This document shows positions 1-12,662 of a stretch of 64,000 bases of DNA, piece after piece (the first letter of the stretch is position 1; every line of letters begins with the position of its first letter). The position numbers and the translations under genes are program-made. The notes under the pieces were generated by a model. It was not told the origin of the DNA. It made no database searches and saw nothing but the letters and a program-made list of their open reading frames with translations. Source of the DNA: Dermatophagoides farinae (taxonomy: Eukaryota > Arthropoda > Arachnida > Sarcoptiformes > Pyroglyphidae); NCBI RefSeq assembly GCF_024713945.1, contig NC_134680.1:3930001-3994000 (forward strand). Direction: 5' to 3'.

Positions 1-1763
1 CTTTTTTTACAAAAAAAAAGAAGAAATTATGGACAATTGAATTTCAATCAGATTTTTCTTCATATTCAAAGACAATAGAAATGAAATGGTGAATGAAAAA
101 GGGTCACCATATATATCTATAGATAGAAAGCGATTTACGTTCCTATTTGTTTGGTTCAATTCAATCAATTTTATTTTATTTTTTCTTGAATTCAAAAATC
201 AAAATTCAATTCATCATGACACATTCATCATCATCACTGTAGCCAAACAACAACGGTAGCAATTGTAACAACCGAGAAAAAAATTAATCGAATCGATCAT
301 CGCCCATTATCATCATCATCGTCGTCAATCGATATAAAAATCAAAAAAAAACTGTATGAAAAAAATTCTCATTTGAAAAAAAACGTCTAACAATTTTTTT
401 TTTTACTGATGATGAACAATAACAACAACAACGTTTTTACAAGATAATATCAAATCAAAATAGTAGTCGTAGATTGAAAAGAAAATCGGATCAATCAGTC
501 ATTCACTTGATCGATTGATTGATCAAATGGATGAATGGTGAATAGACATTTTGTTTGACAATAATGAAGAGTGCTATTCTTTTCATATATTTAGTTTTTT
601 TTCCAACAAAATAACAGGTTGATAAAATCGTGTATGAAAGAAACGAAAAAATAAAAAAATCCAGAAGCTTAAATGCTTTGTGTGGATCTTGTGATCAACG
701 AATATCTTTTGACGATGATGATGATGATGATGATGGGAATGAACCACAGATATCGCGCGATGAGATTATAACCAAGAAGAAAACAATTGATCGAATCTTT
801 TTTTTCAAACATTGATAGTTCAAAACATCCAACACACACACACACATTCATTTATCAAATTTCATCTCAATTTATTTTATTTTATCAAGAAATGAAAACA
901 AAATTCAATGATCAAATCAACATAGATCAAAAAAAAAGAAACAAGATTTTCTTTTTTAAAAAAACAAACAAAAACCACCACATTCATTAGAAAAAAAAAT
1001 TCGTATCATGTTATTCATGTCATACATGTGTGTTGAATGTCAATTTTTTTTTATAATTCACAATCTCTATACATTAGCATGATGATAATGATCATCATCA
1101 TCATCATTAATGATTTCAAAAACGAAATATTTTGTTGATAGGATAATTATCAACATCATAATCATCAACATCGAAAACAACATCAATGATCATCATCATC
1201 ATCATCATTACAATTAATATGCATAAAAGTATTTTTGTTTCATATATCAAAGTGGATCATCATCATCATCATCATTACCAAGAAAAAAAATTCCCATCAG
1301 AAAGAAGAAGATATCCATAACCAGATTAGCTAATCTAACAACAACAGTAATTCAGGCTATAAGCCTCAAGTCGAAATTATAATGAAGTAAGGCATAGGAA
1401 AATAGAAAAAAAATCACCAATTTTTTTTATACCAAATGTAAGATAGATAGATAGATAGAATGAATGGATTTAAAAAAAGATTTCATCATTCATAAGTGTT
1501 GTCCACAGTTCATTTTGAACGTTTTTTTTTGACTATCAAGATTTTTATTTTAGTTTGTGTAAGTTTAATTTTTTCAATTTTTGGTGTGGTGGTGATGATG
1601 ATGTATTTGTTGTTGAATTGCAAATCACATATATATCTGTTTTTAAAATTTGAATAATAATGGTAATGAGAAAGAGTAATTTGTGAATTGAAAAACAATA
1701 AGGTGTGTGTGTGTGTTATTTTGTTTGTAGGCGTTTTTTTGTAGTAGATTCATCAACCATTTA
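1..1763. other. No gene recognised; simple repeats
   Basis: I see no credible coding region here. The short open frames over 630-990 arise from GAT, CA and poly-A tracts. The stretch holds a GAT run near 712-736, a CA run near 832-846, ATC runs near 1189-1210 and 1256-1276, a GATA run near 1442-1459 and a GT run near 1701-1716. The right end is the 3' flank of the minus-strand gene at 1764-2720. Confidence 0.6.
1544..1549 (-). promoter_or_regulatory. Candidate polyadenylation signal
   Basis: On the minus strand this reads AATAAA, about 215 nt beyond the stop codon of the gene at 1764-2720. The placement suits a 3' UTR, but the hexamer is frequent by chance in DNA this AT-rich. Confidence 0.3.
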
Positions 1764-2720
1764 TCAATGGTTTTTATGGCCATTTTTTGATTTTTGTTGT
1801 TGTTGCTGCTGTTGTTTGTTTTTTTGAAGAAAATCCTTTGCTTTCATTATGTTATTGTCGCCATTATAATCGAACATATGTCCATTATTATTTGGAGGGG
1901 TGTTATTTGATGAAGCTTCTTGTTTTTGTCGCTGTGTTTTATTTATCTTTTTTTTCACATTTTTTTGTTTATCATTATAATTATCATCCGAAGACGACGA
2001 CGAAGATGATGATTCTCTTGATCCTGATGAATTAGTTCGATTTTTCGTCTTGCCATTTTGATGATCGTTTGATGAATTTTGTTTATTGTCATCATCATTA
2101 TTATATTTGATTTGTCGATGACACATTGGAATATATTTGACTTTGGTCATAAACCATCTTGTACGGACTAGACGTTCAATATAACCGTGACGATTAGCAT
2201 CGGATAGAAATTCATCAAGAATTTCTCTTGAATCAAATCGATACCATTTAGGTTTTAATGGTTGTGTTTGTTGATATTGTTGCATTGGTTGAGAATCCAA
2301 TGGTTTTTTTAGAAATTCTATTTTTAATAAATTTTTCTTCAAAATTTTTTCCGGATCTTTTACATGTGAATGATGATGTTGTGTCGATGGAACATGTAAA
2401 TGTTTTGTATTATTTAATCGTAAATTCGGTGACGCTGGAGCTGAATTTGAAACATTTGTTGTTGGTGGTGGTCGAATCTGTATCTGAGAATGATGTAAAT
2501 CTTTTAGCGATTCCGAATCACCACCACCACCAGTAGAATCGACATTTTTCTTCTTTTTTATTGGCCGTGATAACTTTTTCGGTACTAATTCACGAATTTC
2601 ATCCCAACGCCATTGGCATATGATTGATTTCATCTGATATGTAACCGTTATCCATTCCGGTTCAGGAACAAGAAAACAAGGTTCTTCCAGATCTTCGAAT
2701 GCACGATATTGACGAATCAT
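1764..2720 (-). CDS. Unrecognised 318-residue basic protein
   Basis: This is a long single-exon frame that starts at an ATG with an A-rich upstream context. I do not recognise the family. Two complex regions look folded. The first, residues 1-55, has an acidic and aromatic start followed by QWRWDEIRELVPKK. The second, about residues 155-205, includes KWYRFDSREILDEF and a Trp/Met/Lys-rich segment with MCHRQ. They are joined by a Lys-, Gly- and His-rich linker. The C-terminal third is low complexity: Ser run, Asn/Asp stretches, Lys-rich blocks, and a seven-residue Gln run close to the end. There is no signal peptide or membrane segment, so a soluble, possibly nuclear, protein is likely; that is inference from charge. 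Exons upstream of 2720 cannot be excluded. The size, composition and two complex blocks support a real gene. Confidence 0.7.
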   Translation of the reverse strand: MIRQYRAFEDLEEPCFLVPEPEWITVTYQMKSIICQWRWDEIRELVPKKLSRPIKKKKNVDSTGGGGDSESLKDLHHSQIQIRPPPTTNVSNSAPASPNLRLNNTKHLHVPSTQHHHSHVKDPEKILKKNLLKIEFLKKPLDSQPMQQYQQTQPLKPKWYRFDSREILDEFLSDANRHGYIERLVRTRWFMTKVKYIPMCHRQIKYNNDDDNKQNSSNDHQNGKTKNRTNSSGSRESSSSSSSSDDNYNDKQKNVKKKINKTQRQKQEASSNNTPPNNNGHMFDYNGDNNIMKAKDFLQKNKQQQQQQQKSKNGHKNH

Positions 2721-3705
2721 TTTTAGTGGTCGTTGTTGTTGACGTTTATTTGTTTATCATTCAACTTATTTCATTGATGTAGAATGTATCACGAATATAT
2801 GTCAATTCACAATGAACAAATAACAGAACAATAATCAACAGAACAAAAAAAACTACAATAATCCAAGAGATAGTAACGAACACTCTGGATCGGTAGAGAG
2901 AAGCATAAATAAAATGATTATGATTTTCTCTGATTTTCGAAAGTCGGGTCATACACCATACACACAGGCCATATATAATGTGGTTGCTGTTGTTGTTGTT
3001 GTTGTATGGTCTAAATTTAGAATTTGATATGAGCTTCTTTTTTTCGTTGTTTCTTCTCTTCAATAAATTTATTTCTAGTTGAATAAATTTTTAGTTGTCG
3101 TCGTTGGTTGGTTAGTTGTCGGTTGCCGAAGAAACGATGATGATGATCATGATTGTCCGTCGGTTTTGGATTGAATTCAAACCGTATGTTTTTTTTCTAT
3201 TTGACAATCACAAATATAATCAAAGCAAGTCAAACGACAGTTATATGATGAGAAAGTGGAGAGAGGATCGGTAATTTCGAATGTCAATTGGCCAGTTTCA
3301 ATCTATCCATCTGTCTGTCCATGTTTTTTTTTTGCTGGTTATTCTGGCTATATAAATTTAGCTCGTTTGCTAGACGCACATAATGAATGTTTTATTAAAT
3401 CGGATTATTATCCTTGTTTTAGTAGTAGCAGTAGTAGTAGTGGTTAAACACGCACAGTTGATGAATTTCTTTGTTTGAATAAATCGATGCTACTACTACT
3501 ACTATTTGTAAACTATATATATACCACTATTTTTATGGTTTGAAAAAAAATGAAAAATGAGAATTTGATAAATCGAAAATTTTTTATATTGAAAAAAGAA
3601 CGAAAAAAAAATCGAAAAATTAACAACAATAAGGCAAAATAAAAAACGACGATAATTCTTAAAGTTATCATCAATCGTTATTGGTTATTAAATTAAATAT
3701 AATTA
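2721..3705. other. Intergenic; no gene recognised
   Basis: This is the spacer between two minus-strand genes. The right part (about 3540-3705) is the 3' flank of the bMERB gene and the left part is the 5' flank of the unrecognised gene. The open frame at 2761-3063 is membrane-like only because of its AT-rich codons. The one at 3256-3447 ends in a serine run made by an AGT repeat. I found no motif in either. Confidence 0.5.
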
Positions 3706-6287
3706 TTATTTATCATTGTGATTCGTAATGTTGGAATGTGATTGTAATTTTGATTTCAATTCACTCGATACGGTGTGAAATGTTTTCGATGGATTTGATA
3801 TTTTTTTCAATGTTGTACGACCCAATTTTGATAGATTTTTTGATTTTGTTGCCGAATTTTTATCATCGTCAACAGCTTCGATCGATCGACAATTGTTGCT
3901 GGATAAATCATTGGTTGATGTTCGTAATGATGGACCACCATCACTAGTAATCGATTCTGAACTTTCATTAATACTTTTACCATCATCATTATCATCATCA
4001 TCATTGACCTGTACACCGTCATCACCGTTTTGTTGATGTTTTTTATGTTGTTTAAGTTTGGTCTTGATTTTTTTGTTCAACTTTTTCAATTTATGAAATG
4101 GTTTCAGATGATAATTTTTACCATTAGTTTTACTATCATTCATTGCAATTTCATTGGATTGTGATTTTCGTAGGCCGCCGCCAACTTTACCAATCATATT
4201 CTGATATTCTTCAATTTCTCTGTGTATGAGGAAAAAATTCAAATCAGAAAATGAAAATAAAAACTAACATTTACGAACTTACTTATTCTCATCTTGAATC
4301 ATATTCTCAATGATATCATTACGTTCATCGATAATTTCCATCATTTTCTTTAATAAACGTTGTTCTTCATCACAATCATCAGTCGTTTTTTGTGCATCCT
4401 GTTTTGACATTATAACACGTAGCTGATATTCCAATTCTAATTGTGTTTCTTCTAGTTTAAGTTCACGTTTCCTGTGAATAACAACAAAAATCACATTTTA
4501 ATAATACAATGAACAAACCATGTATGCGGGGCAAATGTAACTTACATGTACATCAATTCTTTTTGCTTACGACAAAGTTTACATTTTTCTCTTGCCAATT
4601 CTAAAAATCGTTCCAATTTCTGATCATATTCCATTATTTTTGAATTTTTATCCATTGGATCTTGTTGTTGCTGTTGCTGCTGTGGTTCTTCGGTTTTCAA
4701 TGATTCTAATAGCCATTGTTCAAGTTGAGCTCGTTCAATTTCGATAACGGGTAATTGATCACCAATTTCATTCAATTCTTTATCCATATCTTCGGTTGAA
4801 GTTTTTAATTCACGTTTGAATGCCGGCCTTGGTGGTGCTGGTCGTTTTTTATTTTTAATCGCTTTCAATTGTGCTTGTACCGAATTTGTACTATCACCAT
4901 TACCTGTAGCCGCTGTACCATAAGAATCAATCAATATATTATTCGTCGATGAAATGGAAGATTTTTGGCTATCATCTTCTTGATGATTTGAATGAATTTT
5001 ACTTCGTCTTGGCACAGGTGTTGGTGTTCGCGTATCCGAATGTATACTATGTCGACTACCAAAGGAAACATTCGATCCTGTATCGAAATCAACATTCGAT
5101 GATGATGCATTTGATATGAATGAATCATACATTTGTGAGGATTCCGATTGTGTGATAGGTTTATCCGTCGCCATAGATATTTGATCCAATGATTGATTGG
5201 ATTTATTCGACAATGATGATGGTGGCAATGGTGCTGGCCGTTTTTTTCGTTTCGATGTTGGTGTTGGTGATGGCTTCAATGATGATCGTCGTTGTTCTGG
5301 TGAATGATGATTTAAAATTTTTGATTTAACAATTGGTTCTTCATCTTCATCATCTGATCCGAATGGATTTAATGAACTAGAATTTTGTTTGGAAATTTCA
5401 ACTTTGCCACTATCAATATCATCACCAAATGGATTTAAATCGGCCGGATAATGTTCAATTTTAATCACAGTTTTGAGTCCAGATGGTTCATGAATTTCTA
5501 CAACATTCGTATCACCATCATCATCATCATCACCGAAAGGATTAAGATCATCTGGATAATCTTTTGTCTTATTTGTGGATGATGATGACATTTTTTCAGA
5601 TTGTATTTCAATTGGTTGTTCAATTTTGTTAATCGATAAACATTTTGATTTTCGTTCTCTTGGTTTCGGAATTTCAACAATTTTCTCCACTGTAGAAGAC
5701 GTTTCTTCATTTTTAATTTTCTCATCAATTTCCAACATTTGTGGTGCTTCGAAATTATCATTATTGTTGACTGATTTGAGATCATCCACCACTACGTTCA
5801 TCGTATTATTATTTGCACAATTTATCGAATTATGTTCAGATCGATCATCATCAACAGACGGTAATGAATCTAGCTCGATTTGATCCAATGTTTGTATCAA
5901 AGATTCAATTTTTTCACATTCCAAATCTAGATTAACGAATTTTTCTCCATCATCATCATTTTCAAGTTCGATTTGAACATTCTTATCATCAACAATTTCG
6001 TCATTTTTATCAATTCTACAGGAAAAAAAATCAATTATTAATTTCATTTGATCCATAAAATAGTAAAAAAAAACTTACTTGCACTCATACTCAACATTCA
6101 TTTTAGATGATGAAGAAGAATCCTTTTCCGCTATCGGTTGTACATTATTATTATTATCATTATCATCCATTTTCTCATTCACCGTCAATGGTTGCTGTTT
6201 TTGTTGTTGGTCATCAATGTCATTGTTAATGGCCGACATGTTAGATTTTTCGTTTGTTATTATCATGGTATGATTCATCATCATCAT
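3706..6287 (-). CDS. bMERB-domain Rab/EHD adaptor, MICAL-like or EHBP1 family
   Basis: Four exons join in frame on the minus strand: 6287-6079, 6015-4546, 4471-4283 and 4219-3706, giving 793 residues from the first Met of the MMMM run (777 from the Met at 6239). All introns are GT..AG and 63-74 nt long. Residues about 228, 264 and 286 start three NPFG motifs, each followed by acidic residues, the preferred ligand of EHD-type EH domains. Proline-rich stretches KKRPAPLPPSS and KKRPAPPRPAFK follow. The segment from about 475 to 635 is a helical bMERB (DUF3585) domain, shown by CRKQKELMYMKREL, LELEYQLRVIM and DERNDIIENMI; it resembles MICAL and MICAL-like proteins most. bMERB domains bind Rab8/10/13/35-type GTPases. 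The role is inferred to be endosomal recycling and tubulation. The tail is Lys/Ser/Asp-rich and has no CAAX box. The CH domain (and LIM, or N-terminal C2) normal for these families is not seen in the window. Confidence 0.8.
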
Positions 6288-7707
6288 TATCAATATATGA
6301 AACTTCTCGGGTGGATAGCTGATTACACAAACACACACACACACCAAATTATGATCACTCAGGCATCGAAGGAGGCACGTATATAGTAGTTTAAATAAAA
6401 TTTTCTTTTTTTCCGCTTTAGTGATTAATAATAGAAATGATTTTTGAAGTGGATAAATAACAAATAAATAAAAAAACAAAATTCCAGGTATCACAGGTAA
6501 CACACACACACTCACACAAACTCAGGTATGGCAGGTACAAAGGCGATCGATGGTTATAATGAACTGATGAAACCAAAAAAAAAAAAAAAAAAATAATAAT
6601 GAGGTGGATATCAATTCACAGAGAAAGAATATCATCAAATAGAAAAAAATATTTTTGTCGTCGTTATTATTATTGTTCTGGATGTGATTTTGCTGTAGGA
6701 AAATTAGTGTTTAAAAAAAACCCAAGATAAAAACAGCAGACATCAATGTGGTTGTCAATCAAAAGGGCGTCATTTATTGATTCATTCATTAAATTAAAAT
6801 CATTTTTTTTCTTTAATGGTTGATTAATGGTTAATATCAGCTGATTGATTGTTGAGAAAAAATTGCTAAATCATAAAAAACCCTGTTTAGAATAATAATA
6901 AAAAAAAAATATATAATTCAAATTCGAATTGCACTTAAATTTTGAATCGTTTTTTTTTTGTTTTGTTTTTCACGTTTCACATTATCATTGGTTTTTTTTG
7001 TAGTCGTCACCATCATCATCAATAATAATGGATAATAATAATCGTTGACATCATCATCATTACATCGTTGACTTGAATTGAGCATACGGATATGAGAACA
7101 AAACAAAACGAATAATAAAAAAAAGAGAACAAATCATGATGAGAATTGAAAAGAGACAATTGTTCCCATAGGTGATGATGTTAATGGTGAAAGGTAAACT
7201 CTACTCTATTTGATTTGTCAAAAAACACACGCATACACACATTTCCTGTGTGTGTGTGTGTGTGGTTTTGTATATCAAAATAATGGTAAATTGGATTGTG
7301 CGTCATATCATATCATCACCATCAAATTAAATTTTTGATGGCTCATATATTTATTGTATTGTATTGTTTGTTGTCAATACGTTGTTGCGTGTAACGGAGA
7401 AAGATTTAGAAAAATATATGACAAAAAGTTTGATCGATCACAACTAGATGGCAAGATTGTTGATTTCAAATTTTTTTTTTCACATTTTTAAAATTATTTA
7501 ACAATTTTCTTTTGGTTGTTTTTCCCATTAAATAATTATAATAATTAATTATTAAATGAATTGATTCAAATCAAAATAATGATTTTGTATAATTTTAAAT
7601 TCATATAGGCAAAATATAATTGTCTCGTTTTAAATATGTATGTGTTTGTGTTGTTAATAATCAGAACATATTTTGCTGTTTATAAAATATATTATATTAT
7701 TATATAA
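6288..7707. other. Intergenic between two minus-strand genes
   Basis: This spacer is the 5' flank of the bMERB gene (with an in-frame upstream extension through a CA repeat at 6332-6343) and the 3' flank of the RNF121-like gene. It contains poly-A at 6574-6592 and a TG run at 7246-7263. I saw no CH, LIM or C2 coding exon in it, although short exons could be missed by eye. Confidence 0.5.
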
Positions 7708-8929
7708 TTATTCAAGACCAAAAACATAATTAACACCTTGTACGGCAAACAATATAAGTGGCTGCCATGCAATCAGATAACGTATGAAATCCAATAGATT
7801 TCCATAAAGATAATGTGGTTTCTGAAATGGTAATGATGAGAATAATTTGTTGAGATCAACTTTTTCACGACAGAATGGACATAGTTGTTTTTTACCAACT
7901 AAGCACCAACCAAATATACAATATTGATGGTATGTATGGCCACATGTTAATGTATATGTTTTTTCCTGTAATGATGGATCAATTGTTGAATTATTGTTAT
8001 TACTACCATTGAAACAGTTAATATTATTTAGATCGGATAAAGAAGGATCCATATCGTGTGCCAACAGACTTGATCGAAGATCTGTATCATGATGATGACT
8101 ATTGATTGACATTGATGTACGATGTATACCACCATGTGGACGGCCACATATTGCACATGTTTTTGAATTTAATTGTTTACTAGGCAATGATGATGATGGT
8201 GAATAATAGCCAATATTTGCAGCTAATATATCGACAAGAAAATCGGTAAAATCTCTTGTTAGGACACCATAATAGATACCATAGAATAATAATAATATTC
8301 CAATATCTAATGTATACATTGGTTTTATGCCCAACAAAATATTGACACCCAATAATGTTAACATTATAATCGTATAGCCAGTAACAGCAATCACTGATGA
8401 TATTGAATATAAATAAAAGAACCAACGATATACTTGTCGTGGAATGGATGAACCATTAGAGTTTAGATTCTTATAGAATAATGGTCGAAATATTAATAAC
8501 ATTGTCATCATTGAAATGAATAACCAAACGATAACGAAACGCCAATAATGATGATAGGCTGATACAAATATTGGTATGATCCACATTCCTAAAAATAATT
8601 AAAATAAAAATAAATGAATGAATCAATTAAATACAAAATTAATACAAACCAAACATTGAAACATTTTGATATGATTTAAAATGTTTTTTACGCCAATAGA
8701 TGAGTATGATCTGTGCAATAAACATTGCTACAATCAATATCAGTAACATGATAGCATGCATTGATTCATGGCCCCGATGTTTTTCATGCATAAGTAAATG
8801 TTCTTGTTGACTTTTCGGTAATGAACTAATGTTCACTTTGGTTATATCGATTCCATGATAAATATGTGGACCATCATCATTCATATGATGACCTCCGTCA
8901 TGATGGCCATCATCATGTTCTAAATTCAT
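7708..8929 (-). CDS. RNF121: RNF121/RNF175-like multi-pass membrane RING E3 ubiquitin ligase
   Basis: Two exons (8929-8650 and 8588-7708) are joined through a 61-nt intron; the donor reads G|GTTTGT and the acceptor TTTTTAG|GA. The product is 386 residues. The N-terminus is rich in His and Asp, and a first membrane helix (about residues 60-82) is followed by several more helices up to about residue 240. A RING domain then begins with CAICGRPHGG. After a long Ser/Asn/His-rich insert it continues with LTCGHTYHQYC, GWCLVGKKQLCPFC and VDLNKLF. The C-terminus YLIAWQPLILFAVQG followed by NYVFGLE matches the conserved RNF121 tail. Family members sit in the ER/Golgi membrane and act in protein quality control and trafficking of channel proteins; function here is inferred from homology. 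The start ATG at 8929 is the only sensible one before the first helix. RNF175, a vertebrate paralogue, cannot be distinguished and is not expected in an arthropod. Confidence 0.92.
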
Positions 8930-11900
8930 TGTTCAATTATTCTTTTTGTTGTTGTTGTTATTTTGTTTGAGAAGATCCACAAATCAAAAAGAAACTACGA
9001 TGACTATGTTGAGTTTTATCAAATAAAAATATAATTTAAACGATATCAATATTCACCACCACTACCATCGATTGATTGATTCAGATAATAAATGCTATAA
9101 CATAATTTTTTGTAAATTATTATTATAATAATAATGATGAATTAAATTCTAAACGACAAGAAATATTCCAAACAAAAAAAAACAACAAATCGACGGCGGT
9201 AATCAAAAGACCACGCAAACATTTGTGAGAATAATTTTTTTTGGAAAAAAATTCACCACAAACAAATGGATAATTGAGAAAATTTCTGGGAAAGAAAAAT
9301 TCAATTTCTATTTAGATTATCAGGTGGCGGCAGTGGCAGAGTGTGTGTGTTTGTGTGTGCACATTTTTTCTCTGATTTAGTAAATCCGTTTTTTTTTCGC
9401 GAAAAGAATTTACATTGAAATTCGATGACAAAAAAAATGTGCAAAAAACAGAATTTAAATTCAAATTCACATTTAAATTTCAAATCGAACAAACAAACAA
9501 ATAAAAAACAATGGAAATTGGTTCAACAAAATCGTAGCAATGTGTTTGCGTGTATGAAATCGATTCTGATTAGTATCAGTGATTATTACTACGATCATCA
9601 TCATCATCATCATCAATGATATTATCATCATAATAAAGTCTTGAAAAATCGATTGTCAAAGCAACAGAAAAAAACTATTTTTTGTTGTTGTTGTTGTTGT
9701 TTTTTCCTGAAAATAAATCCTCACATATATATCAATGGTATGAAATTTTTTTTTTAAAAAAATTGAATCATCAACGATTTCGTTCCATTCTTTGGTAAGT
9801 TATGATGATGATGATGAACATCAGGATGGGGTAAGTAAGTAAGTAAGTTAGTAGAAATAAAAACTTTTTTTTCATACCATTATATAACTGATATATAAAT
9901 AGCTAATAATGTGTATATACACACAATGAACATTACTGCTGTTTTATTTTTTTATTTTTCTTTCACATACACACACACACACAAAAAAAACACCAGAGCT
10001 ATTCAATGCAGAATTTCCTGTGTATATATGTGTATGTGTGTGTGAAAATATTCATCCTGTCTTTTATTATCATCATCACTGATGATGATGATGATGATGA
10101 TGATAATAGCGGCAAAAACTTATGGGTGACAGATACACACAAAATTTAAATGTATTGAATGTATGAATCAAATATGAATACTTTTCCAATGTGCATATCT
10201 ATCTATTCTCTATCTATATGATATGATGATTGGTGATGAATGAAAAGTTTATTTCTCAAAAAAAAATATCGTATTCAATGTGTTGATGATTCAATGATGA
10301 TGATGATGATGATGATGATGACTACGATGATCATCATCGAATCATTGAATCAATCACATATCGATTTTTTTTTCACAAAAATCGAAATATCATGACAATA
10401 TTGAAACGATAATCGATAACAAAGAGGAATAAGAATAAAAGAAACAAAACTTTTTGATGTCGTTATCATGTTGTGTTGCGAAGAATTTTTCTCTTTTTTC
10501 TCTCCATTCTCATCCGGTTTTTTTTTACTTAGCATAAACATTTTCAAATTTTCTTCTGAAAGAAAGAAATTCTTAAATACTGACGATTCAAATTTTTTTC
10601 TTTTTTTTCACCAAAAAATTACCGAGAAATTTTCTGCCATTTTCATTCATTATACACTTCATCAATCCAATAATGAACAGTGTGTGTGTGTGTGTGTGTG
10701 TGTATCAAGATCACAAATCTACAAATGATAATGGCTGCTGATCGATAAATATATTAGATAATAATAACAAACAAGATATTCACATTAAAATCGATTAACC
10801 CCTCTACCTTCATTCCCCATTCGGGTAAAATTTGTGTAACCGCACATCAAACGTCCACAAACACACACACAAAACGGTAATAACAATAATTGCAATTGAT
10901 ATACACTTGATTAGATGATAATTGCTTTCTTTTTTTTTACTTTTTTCATAGATTGCTGTTGATTTTATGCATTTAAAGTAAACACATCACTTAGTTGTTG
11001 ATTATTATCACAAATGATTTTTCAATCATTATGAATCGATTATGTATTAATGAATGAATGAATGAATGGATGAATGAAAAAGAACATGAATTTTCCATTT
11101 ACTCAACATAAGAATATAAATAATAATTTGACAATAATTGGTGACTTAAAATGAGCAAAAAATTAGTTGATTGATTGATCGATTGACTAATTTATGTATT
11201 AATTTTAGATAAAATGTGTGAAAATATGTTGTGTTTGGTATATAATTTTAAATCCAAATTGAAAATGTGAAAAATATCATCATCATCATCATCATCATTA
11301 TCGAATTAATTAGTAAAATAATACTAGAACTGGAACGACGAAAACATGTTGTTTTATTTGTTGTGAGAATGAAACAAAAAAAAACTTTTTACTCACAACA
11401 GATTTTTTTTTTGCTCTTCTTTGTTGAAAAATTTTTTTCTGGTCAAAACTAAAAAAAAAAATTTATTTATTCAATATCCCAATTTTTCATGATTTCTCCA
11501 AGGATTTTTCTTTTCGAACCCAAGAAAGAATAAATTCAACTGACGACATTTTGTGAAAAAAATGTCGAATATATTTATTATTTGTGTATATATATATATT
11601 AAACAAATTCTATTCGCGTATTTTCTATTTCATTCATTCATCGAATGGAATTTTAACCATTGAATCTCTCATTCTATTGTGTAAATGTGTGTGGATTTTG
11701 TAGTACACACAGTATATTTTATATGGAAAAAAGTTTTCTGATCCAAAGTTTTTTTTCTCTCATTCTGTTACTGGATAAATCAAATCTCTCTTGCTTATTT
11801 TACCATCCGGTTATTGTTTTCCAACCATTGTTTATATGTATGCTATTTATGTATGTATGTACCAAAAGAGAGAAAAAAAAGTTTCCGAAACTAAATCCTG

Positions 11901-12498
11901 AAAATGAAATAATATAAAACAATAAGTAATCACAACTATCGCAAATGAATCAATGTGAATGTATGAATGGAATGCAAAAAAAAAGTTCAATTCCAGAATA
12001 TCTAGTTCACAAAATCAACTTAGACTTTAGTTGACTAATTTCCATTCAAACGAATGGCCAGAAAATTTTATTCATTCATTCAATCCATCCATTCATCCAA
12101 TCGTATCGTATCGTATTGATTGATCCAATAGAATCTGTATGTTTAGTGTGAAAAAAGAAAATTTCAATATGCCTACATAGAATCAAGATTATATCCACAA
12201 GCAGTGTTCAGCAGAATATTCTCTTTTTCTATATATATCCAATGTGTTTATTAGTCCGCAATATCATCATCATCATCATCATCATTGATGAAATGAATGA
12301 CTAAACGCGAAATAATAATAAATAAAAATATTGTTATTGAGTCAATATTTACATTTGATCCATCATTCTGATATGATATTTATATATAGAATCGAATTCA
12401 TCTATTCATTGGAATTCAAATTCAATCTTATCGAATCAATATATTTCTACACATTCACACTATGAGTTTTTTTTAGAATTTGATGCCCATTTCAAAAC
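8930..12498. other. No gene recognised; upstream flank and simple repeats
   Basis: The right flank of the RNF121-like gene passes into repeat-rich DNA. GTAA repeats near 9832-9848, a CA run near 9966-9983, ATG runs near 10080-10102 and 10298-10321, a TG run at 10680-10703, and ATC runs near 11277-11298 and 12264-12285 are visible. A 9-bp hairpin lies at 11544-11567. Short open frames here (for example 10468-10728 and 11660-11917) carry translated CA/TG repeats or phenylalanine runs, and I do not support them. Confidence 0.5.
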
Positions 12499-12662
12499 TC
12501 AAAATGATGATGATGATGATGATTCTTGTCCTTTATTCAATGTGATTTGATTCATAAAATTCAATTTATCGTATATTTCACTATTCTTGTGATTTTTTTT
12601 TCGATTTGATTTGATTACATTCGATTTTATTGCATCCAAATTTTCTGGTCGATAAAGATGAT
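12499..12662 (-). CDS. Candidate terminal exon, unknown protein
   Basis: On the minus strand a good acceptor (pyrimidine-rich tract then ATATTAG) opens a frame of about 54 codons ending in TGA. The peptide contains HLYRPENLDAIKSN, then a Lys/Asn-rich part, LNFMNQITLNKGQE and a serine run before a final Phe. Its codon texture and terminal Ser run resemble the verified genes of this window, whereas the opposite strand looks non-coding. No upstream exon is identified and the family is unknown, so this may be the last exon of a gene with long introns or a chance frame. Confidence 0.35.

Noticed and set aside
9820-9855. Tandem GTAAGT-like motifs as clustered splice donors
   Set aside because: They form a GTAA microsatellite with no coding sequence upstream.
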